From assembly GCA_024803745.1 (NCBI GenBank), contig JANJXV010000006.1, positions 41,533,501 through 41,597,500 on the forward strand: a DNA stretch of 64,000 bases. The letters run 5' to 3'. The stretch is from Megascapheus bottae (lineage: Eukaryota > Chordata > Mammalia > Rodentia > Geomyidae). The notes below the pieces were generated by a model. That model was not told where the DNA came from, did not search any database, and saw nothing but the letters and a program-made list of their open reading frames with translations. Positions 59,701 through 64,000 of this stretch are shown here, in pieces (within the stretch, counting starts at the first letter, position 1; the number at the start of each line of letters is the position of its first letter). The position numbers were made by a program, and so were the translations under genes.

Positions 59701-62652
59701 AGGAATCGAACCCGGGTCTTTGTGCATGCTAGGCAAGCACTTTAACCACTAGGCCAAACTCCCAGCCCTCAATTGTCTTAATTTTGTAGGATATACATTC
59801 TATTTTTTCCCCCAGTCCTGGGGCTTGAACTCAGGGCCTGCGCACATTCCTTGGACACGTTCCTAGCACTCTGCCACTTGAGCCACAGTGCCACTTCCAG
59901 CTTTTTCGGTGTGATTCTGAGGAATAGAACCCAGGGCTTTGTGCATGCTAGGGGAGAAAGCTACCACTAGGCCACCCTCCCACCCCCATACATTGAAGTT
60001 TATGTCTGCAATCTCCCCAACTGTTGTCTCCTCATTTATCTACCTCCTCCCCTTGATCCCATTTCCTGATGTTTATTTTGTTAGACTGTGAGTTAGCCTT
60101 TCTAAGGAATTACACCATTTGATTTCTCCCCTGAATCTACCATATTTCAGTTAGTACATCTGTATACTTGCATTCTATCCCAAAGTTTTTACATTTTACA
60201 CTTTATACATTTATAAATTAATTCTAGCTTTCCCATGTAAGAGGAAACATTCATTCTTTGTCTCTCTGGGCCTGACTTGCACACATAATATGATTTTTTC
60301 CAGGCCCTTTGATTAATTTGCAAATGATGCAATATCATTCTTTCTAATGGATGAGTAAAATTTCATGTGGTATATATACCACATGAGGGGAAAATGGTGG
60401 TATTTCAAATATAGCTCATTGCCAGTATGCATTATTATGATTTAGCAAAGATTTTTCAATCCCATACAATTATTCATTCATTTCATTCATGTTTTCAAAT
60501 CTAATGTGGATTCAGAGACTCTTTTTCTATAAGTAAAACAAACAACTATTATTTATCAAAACTACCTTAAAATTTCCAGGAGGGATCTGTTTAAGTTTGC
60601 ATCATTTCAACATAACCATCAGTCACTCAGCATTTCCATATATAGTTTATATGTGACCTGTCCCCACAACATGTTCACACAAAATGTACTAAAGGCTTTA
60701 CTCCCAAGTTGACATTATTGTGCTGGGATTGGGCCATGAGAGTGCTAGCTTCATCAATGGGTTAATCAATTGATTAAGACCCATGCATTCATAGAAGGTA
60801 GACCTTGGTTGAAGGAGGCAGGTCTGAGGATGTGCGTTTAAATGGTGTCTTGTCCCTGTGCTCCCCTCTTTCTCTCTCTTTCTGTCTCCCCCACTCACAG
60901 CTACTCTCTGCCCCTTTCCCTTCTTCCTCAGTTTTCTGGTTGCTATGAGGTGAGCAGCTCCACGTCTCCATATACTCTTGCCTCCCTGATGCTCTGCCAA
61001 CCACAGAACCACAGCAAAGAAGCAGCGAAGCAGGGATGGAGACCCCTGTAACCATGAGGCAAAGTGAACCTTTCCTGCTCAAAGCTGCTTTCCTCAAGAC
61101 TCTGATTACAGAGACACAGGGATAGTAATATAGTCTAGAATACATTGTTCCTTTTCAGCCTCAGCTTAGGGTCCATAGGGACCCCAGTTGCTTTCTTTTG
61201 GAAAATGGTGCTTTTGAATTGTGGTACTCCAAGATCTTGCGGTAAAGGGTAAATGTTACTATTGATAATGTCAATGTTGAAAGAAGTTGTCTTAGGAATG
61301 AATCAGCATCAATATCAACATAGAAATGTAACCACCAAAAACAACAGACACAAGGAAAGTGATCGTCACAGGTAGGAATGTGAATGAGGATGGTAATTTT
61401 CACTGAAAGAAAAGCTGCAATTACGTCTCATGTTGTTACTTTTTTGATGCCGCAACCAAGCTGATGGCTTGGGATCTGAGGATCATGGTTCAAAGCCAGT
61501 CGGGGCACTAAAGACCTAGAGACTCTTTTTTTTTTTTTTTTTGCCAGTCCTGGGCTTGAGCTCAGGGCCTGAGCACTGTCCTTGGACTTTCTCAAGGCTA
61601 GAGCTCTACCACTTGAGCCTCAGCACCACTTCGGGCTTTTTTCTATGTATGTGGTATCGAGGAATCGAACCCGGGTCTTCATGCATGCTAGGCAAGCACT
61701 TTAACCACTAGGCCAAACTCCCGGCCCCGACCTAGAGACTCTTATCTCCAGTTAATCACTAGAAAACCAGAAGTGGGGCTGCGGTTCCAGAGGTAGAGTA
61801 GCCTTGAGCTGAGGAGCTCAGGGATAGTGCCCAGGCCCAGAGTTCAAGCCCCGTGACCCACAAAAAAAAAAAAAAAAGAACCAAACTGATACTAGTGTCA
61901 TACTCTTGAATCTCCATATCTGTGAGCTAAATAAACCTATTTTCTATATGAAGTTAGCCTGAATTGGGTATTTTGTTACAGAAAAAAAAAGTGTACTAAT
62001 AAACCAGAACTCTGGAATTATTCAAATGAAGTTACCTAGTTCAATGGACACACATTTGATTAGGGTTGATAAACATACATCTTGAGGGGAAGGGAGAAAA
62101 AAACCCAACAACATACATCTTGCCCTCAAATACATGAGATCTAGTAACTACAAGCAAAAGGAGAGACCAAGTACTATATTTGCCCCTGTTCCTCTTACTG
62201 TCACCTAACCTCAATCTAGAAATAAGACACATAAGCACCCAGAATATCATTCCTCGCTATTCAATTAGTTCAGCAAGTGAAAAGGCACATTTAATCTTGG
62301 AAAGGAAAAGGACCCTACCCTCCCTCCTTATCCATGTTTACCAAGGAGCAGTTAGGCCTCTACCAACAGAGCAAAGGAGGAGGAATATCTAGGTTTTGTG
62401 TGTACCTAGCTTAAGGAGAGAGAACAGCACAAAACAAGTCACTGCAAGCATAAGCAATACTCCTTTTTATACTCTACCAAACTAAATGGATGTTACTTAC
62501 AGTGGCGTTGACTTATAGGAAGACTCTGGATACAACCGTTTGCCCCCATTCACTTTGCCATTGGAGGAGTATGCCACCACGCTATCAACTCTGTCCACGT
62601 AGTCAGATGGCGGTGGAGGCATGTCTTGTGTGCCTGCAGATACATTTTTAAC
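46999..62652 (-). CDS. OCLN: OCLN (occludin), last five coding exons, continues off the right edge
   Basis: Occludin is a four-pass tight-junction membrane protein. The exons here (62501-62652, 55163-55378, 51009-51180, 48223-48264, 46999-47100) encode the cytoplasmic C-terminal tail, 684 bases including the stop. The order is a Ser/Pro/Tyr-rich regulatory segment, then the acidic [19 protein letters not shown] motif. The ELL/occludin coiled-coil domain that binds ZO-1 follows, ending GDYDKRKT. The transmembrane part lies beyond the right edge. As in mouse, STPLVPEV carries a Leu absent from human. Phases agree throughout and no disabling change is seen. Confidence 0.96.
47150..47580 (+). repeat. 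B1T SINE split by a T2 insertion
   Basis: The B1 half lies at 47150-47257 and the tRNA-like half at 47447-47580. Confidence 0.82.
47258..47446 (-). repeat. T2 SINE nested in B1T
   Basis: Flanked by GGAGACTCTT and ATGAGACTCT. Confidence 0.85.
47612..47790 (+). repeat. B1T SINE
   Basis: A copy with deletions in both halves. Confidence 0.75.
47846..48080 (+). repeat. B1T SINE
   Basis: A full copy about 140 bases from the donor of the 42-base OCLN exon. Confidence 0.85.
48223..48264 (-). CDS. OCLN: OCLN short exon within ELL domain
   Basis: A 42-base exon encoding [14 protein letters not shown], with donor AAAAGA/gtaagt. The last codon is Arg where human and mouse have Gly. Confidence 0.93.
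48300..48610 (+). repeat. B1T SINE in two pieces
   Basis: The B1 half lies at 48300-48425 and tRNA-like remnants at 48563-48610. The 137 bases between them are not assigned. Confidence 0.6.
48684..48868 (+). repeat. T2 SINE
   Basis: Complete, with B box CGGTTCGATTCC. Confidence 0.9.
49305..49535 (+). repeat. B1T SINE
   Basis: A full copy ending in C and A runs. Confidence 0.82.
49744..49925 (+). repeat. T2 SINE
   Basis: A copy with a shortened unit 2. Confidence 0.85.
50095..50284 (-). repeat. T2 SINE
   Basis: Complete. A further 3'-truncated piece of T2 (ACCACTTTCAGCTTTTTC) precedes it at 50055. Confidence 0.88.
50525..50752 (+). repeat. B1T SINE with (TG)n tail
   Basis: The element runs to about 50719. 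About 15 TG units follow. Confidence 0.85.
50756..50940 (-). repeat. T2 SINE
   Basis: Complete, ending 68 bases before OCLN exon 51009-51180 on the intron side. Confidence 0.88.
51009..51180 (-). CDS. OCLN: OCLN exon, first part of ELL/occludin coiled coil
   Basis: Encodes [20 protein letters not shown] through [11 protein letters not shown]. The conserved YPPITS opening marks the start of the occludin-ELL homology. The donor is CATG/gtaaat. Confidence 0.96.
51414..51525 (+). repeat. old B1-like monomer
   Basis: GCTGGGTATGGTGGTACTATC to GAGAGACTATCTCAAAAA is an Alu/B1-type monomer without the tRNA-like unit. Confidence 0.6.
51538..51980 (+). repeat. B1T SINE split by a T2 insertion
   Basis: The B1 half lies at 51538-51636 and the tRNA-like half at 51842-51980. 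Confidence 0.88.
51637..51841 (-). repeat. T2 SINE nested in B1T with exact duplication
   Basis: GGACCTGAGACT at 51625-51636 is repeated at 51842-51853. Confidence 0.93.
51990..52390 (+). repeat. old composite SINE sequence
   Basis: B1-like pieces (CATGCCTGTAACCC, CTGTAAGTCCCAGCTACATGG) alternate with tRNA-like pieces. Boundaries are not resolved. Confidence 0.5.
52446..52640 (+). repeat. T2 SINE
   Basis: Complete, with an A-rich unit junction and an AACAACAAAA tail. Confidence 0.9.
52695..52765 (+). repeat. ID-like monomer
   Basis: GCTCAGTGGTAGAGCGCTTGC with B box AGGTTTGATTACC. Closer to a tRNA than T2 unit 1 is. Confidence 0.7.
52782..53216 (+). repeat. two T2 SINEs
   Basis: Copies at 52782-52967 and 53040-53216. 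The first is flanked by AAGAAGAAAAGGGA on both sides. Confidence 0.9.
53236..53513 (+). repeat. B1T SINE with (CA)n/(CATA)n tail
   Basis: The 5' end is truncated. About 85 bases of CACATA-type repeat follow. Confidence 0.85.
53808..53885 (+). repeat. old ID-like remnant
   Basis: Only GCTAGCACGTACACTCAGCATG and a degenerate B box remain. Confidence 0.4.
54072..54290 (+). repeat. B1T SINE
   Basis: A full copy with AAAAAAAAAGGGGGGG tail. Confidence 0.88.
54372..54573 (+). repeat. T2 SINE
   Basis: Complete, with B box GGGTTCGACCCC. Confidence 0.9.
54680..54760 (+). repeat. GGGGAA-type purine tract
   Basis: Imperfect GGGGAAAGGGGGAAGG repeats in an OCLN intron. Confidence 0.85.
55163..55378 (-). 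CDS. OCLN: OCLN exon with the acidic regulatory segment
   Basis: Encodes [20 protein letters not shown] through CDELEEDWI. The acceptor is ttctgtag and the donor TCAG/gtaatg. It includes the Tyr/Thr/Ser-rich [12 protein letters not shown] stretch, which in known occludins carries kinase sites. Confidence 0.96.
55905..56005 (+). repeat. old B1-like monomer
   Basis: GCCGGGTATGGTGGCATGCC to GTGAGACCC, without the tRNA-like half. Confidence 0.65.
56049..56240 (+). repeat. T2 SINE with target-site duplication
   Basis: AAAATTGCAATGTTAA stands at 56033-56048 and again at about 56239-56254. Confidence 0.95.
56312..56412 (-). repeat. B1T SINE, tRNA-like half
   Basis: TCATGAGACTTGAACTTGG to GCTACTTCC, with the B1 half absent. 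Confidence 0.75.
56420..56890. other. repeat-free OCLN intron block
   Basis: Unique sequence. No exon or promoter signal was seen. Confidence 0.4.
56898..57325 (+). repeat. T2 SINE then B1T SINE
   Basis: T2 runs 56898-57094 with an A24 tail. B1T runs 57112-57325. Confidence 0.8.
57330..59190. other. long unassigned block in an OCLN intron
   Basis: 1.86 kb without recognisable SINE or L1. Short frames on both strands match nothing I recognise. The CTTATTAAACCCC and GTGTCTGTGGATTC stretches near 58550-58680 resemble the 3' part of a retroviral-type LTR, but no paired repeat was found. Confidence 0.3.
59579..59768 (-). repeat. T2 SINE with 19-base target-site duplication
   Basis: TCAATTGTCTTAATTTTGT occurs at 59549-59567 and 59769-59787. 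Confidence 0.95.
59803..59983 (-). repeat. T2 SINE
   Basis: A diverged complete copy within the L1. Confidence 0.85.
61466..61879 (+). repeat. 5'-truncated B1T SINE split by a T2 insertion
   Basis: Starts at GGGATCTGAGGATC. The flanks AACCAAGCTGAT and AACCAAACTGAT mark its insertion into the LTR. Confidence 0.88.
61528..61728 (-). repeat. T2 SINE nested in B1T with exact duplication
   Basis: GACCTAGAGACTCTT at 61513-61527 is repeated at 61729-61743. Confidence 0.95.
62501..62652 (-). CDS. OCLN: OCLN exon encoding the first cytoplasmic tail segment in the window
   Basis: Encodes [20 protein letters not shown] through ESSYKSTP. The acceptor is tttctag and the donor CCACT/gtaagt. The PPPPSDYVD stretch differs from human PSPPSDYVE. 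Confidence 0.95.
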
Positions 62653-62871
62653 CTAGAAAACAACCCCAAGAGCACTGTTATTATTTACTCTGTCATTTTA
62701 AAGAGAAGAAGAAATGGAAGAAAATTCCTACCTATAAAATATCTAATATTTGCTTGGCTCATTAAATACTATTTGGTTGTAATGATGTTTTTTGTTTTTG
62801 TTTTTTGGTGGCGAGTACTTGGGATTCAACTGTCTACCAAATCAACCATGCCCCCTAGCTCTTTTTGCTTT

Positions 62872-63268
62872 TGTTATTTGTTGTTTATTTATTTATTTTT
62901 GTTAGTCCTGGGGCTTGAAGTCAGGGCCTGAACACTGTCCTTGAGCTTTTTCCTCAAAGCTAGAGCTCTACCATTTGAAGCTTTTACTATGTATGTGGTA
63001 CCGAAGCATCAAAACCAGGTCTTTGTGCATGCTAGGCAAGCACTCTACAAACTTTTGTTATTTATTTATTTATTTATTTATTTATTTTTGCCAGTCCTGG
63101 GCTTAAGCTCAGGGCCTGAGGACTGTCCTTGGATTTTTCTCAAGGCTAGAACTCTACCACTTGAGCCTCAGCACCACTTATGGCTTTTTCTAAGTATGTG
63201 GTAAAAGGACCTGGGTCTTCGTGCATGCTAGGCAAGTGTTCTACCACTAGGCCAAACTCCCAGCCCCC
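62872..63268 (-). repeat. two T2 SINEs separated by (TTTA)n
   Basis: Copies at about 62896-63050 and 63087-63268. The TTTATTTA tract at 63058-63086 derives from the tail of the second. Confidence 0.85.
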
Positions 63269-63359
63269 ACTTTTGTTATTTTTTGAAGAGGGGCTCTCTT
63301 TATGCTCAGAGCAGCCTGGACAGTGAGATGTCAGGCATAGTACCACTGCTTTCTTGCCT

Positions 63360-63555
63360 TTTTTTTTTTTTTTTTGCAGGTCCTTGAACTCAGGGCCTGG
63401 GCACTGTCCTTGGGCTTTTTCAAGGCTAGTGTTCTACCACTTGTGCCACAGCACCACTTCTTACTTTTTCTATATGTGTGATACCGAGGAATCAAACCCA
63501 GAGCTTCACGCATGCTAGGTATGCAGTCTACCATTAGGTCACACTCATGGCCCCC
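63360..63555 (-). repeat. T2 SINE
   Basis: Complete, with a T18 tail. Confidence 0.88.
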
Positions 63556-63564
63556 ACATTCAGA

Positions 63565-64000
63565 TTTTTTTGTGTGTGTGCGTCATGGAGCTTGAACTTG
63601 GCCTGGGTGATGTCCCTGAGATCTACAACTCAAAGGTACCCTTGAGCCAAGCCCCACTTCCCATTTTCTAGAGGTTAATTGGAGATAAGAATCTCAGGTC
63701 CTTTTGTGCTCAGGCTGGCTTTGAACCTTGATTCTCAGATCTCAGCTTCCTGAGTAGCTAGGATTATGGGCGTGAGCCACTGTACCAGACTCACACTCAG
63801 CTTTTTATAGGTTGAGATAGTCTTACTAAATTTTTGCCCTGAACCATGACTTTCTCAATTTCCACCTCCCAAGCAGCTAGGATTATAGATATGAGCCACT
63901 ATACTTGGACTTTTTCATTTTTTGTTTATATAGGTTCTCATTCCTTTGCTGGGCCAGCCTTTAACCATCATCCTTTTATCACTTTTTGAGTAGTTGGTAT
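63565..64000 (-). repeat. B1T SINE cluster at the right edge
   Basis: A full copy lies at 63565-63795, followed by two diverged B1 halves at 63800-63910 and from 63915 to the window end. Confidence 0.75.

Larger units (their letters stand above)
59393..60390 (-). mobile_element. L1 3' end inserted in the LTR
   Basis: A T run at 59389 marks the tail. 60290-60380 reads as the end of ORF2 on the minus strand (AAAGAATGATATTGCATCAT). It is interrupted by two T2 copies. Confidence 0.65.
59199..62003 (+). mobile_element. MaLR-type LTR broken up by L1 and SINEs
   Basis: LTR-like pieces lie at 59199-59392, about 60655-61130 and 61420-61465, with the 3' end at 61885-62003. The 3' end carries GTGAGCTAAATAAACC and GGGTATTTTGTTACAG, typical of mammalian MaLR LTR ends. 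Family assignment is from memory of that signature. Confidence 0.55.

Noticed and set aside
60789..61145. 118-codon minus-strand frame in the LTR region
   Set aside because: Lies within MaLR-type LTR sequence and shows no recognisable domain.

Overview
This window is mammalian nuclear DNA, most likely from a castorimorph rodent (beaver, kangaroo rat or pocket mouse group). The evidence is three vertebrate genes broken into exons with GT-AG introns, and a dense cover of rodent-type SINEs. Some SINEs are ID-like tRNA-derived dimers and others are B1 (7SL)-tRNA chimeras. The family identification comes from reading the sequence, and the species is an inference.

Three genes lie on the minus strand in the order OCLN (window right edge to about 47.0 kb), GTF2H2 (about 40.6 to 20.2 kb) and NAIP (about 16.1 or 11.2 kb to the left edge). 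This is the single-copy form of the interval that is duplicated at the human spinal muscular atrophy locus. All 15 coding exons of GTF2H2 are present and join to an intact 395-codon frame. OCLN is represented by its last five coding exons (C-terminal tail and the ZO-1-binding ELL/occludin domain). NAIP is represented by its first five coding exons (BIR1, BIR2 and the first part of BIR3). A CpG-rich promoter for GTF2H2 sits at about 40.1-40.7 kb. Every coding exon boundary given here was checked for splice signals and for reading phase with its neighbours.

Region by region: 0-10.2 kb is NAIP coding exons and introns. 10.2-20.1 kb is the NAIP 5' region with two candidate untranslated exons, followed by the GTF2H2 3' flank. 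20.1-40.7 kb is GTF2H2. 40.7-47.0 kb is the intergenic part plus the likely OCLN 3' untranslated region. 47.0-64 kb is OCLN exons and introns, including a layered LTR/L1/SINE stack at 59.2-62.0 kb.

The rest is mostly repeats. Two SINE names are used below. T2 is the dimeric tRNA-like SINE: unit 1 carries the B box GGTTCGATTCC and unit 2 reads CTCAAGTGGTAGAG...GAGTTCAAGCCC. B1T is a B1/7SL-like left half (CCTGTAATCCTAGCTACTCA) joined to the same tRNA-like right unit. Five L1 3'-end fragments, MaLR-type LTR pieces and many microsatellites complete the picture. No bacterial features, CRISPR arrays or true tRNA genes were seen. The three genes are not a pathway: NAIP is an innate immune sensor, GTF2H2 a transcription/DNA-repair subunit and OCLN a tight-junction protein. 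Their linkage is inherited synteny.
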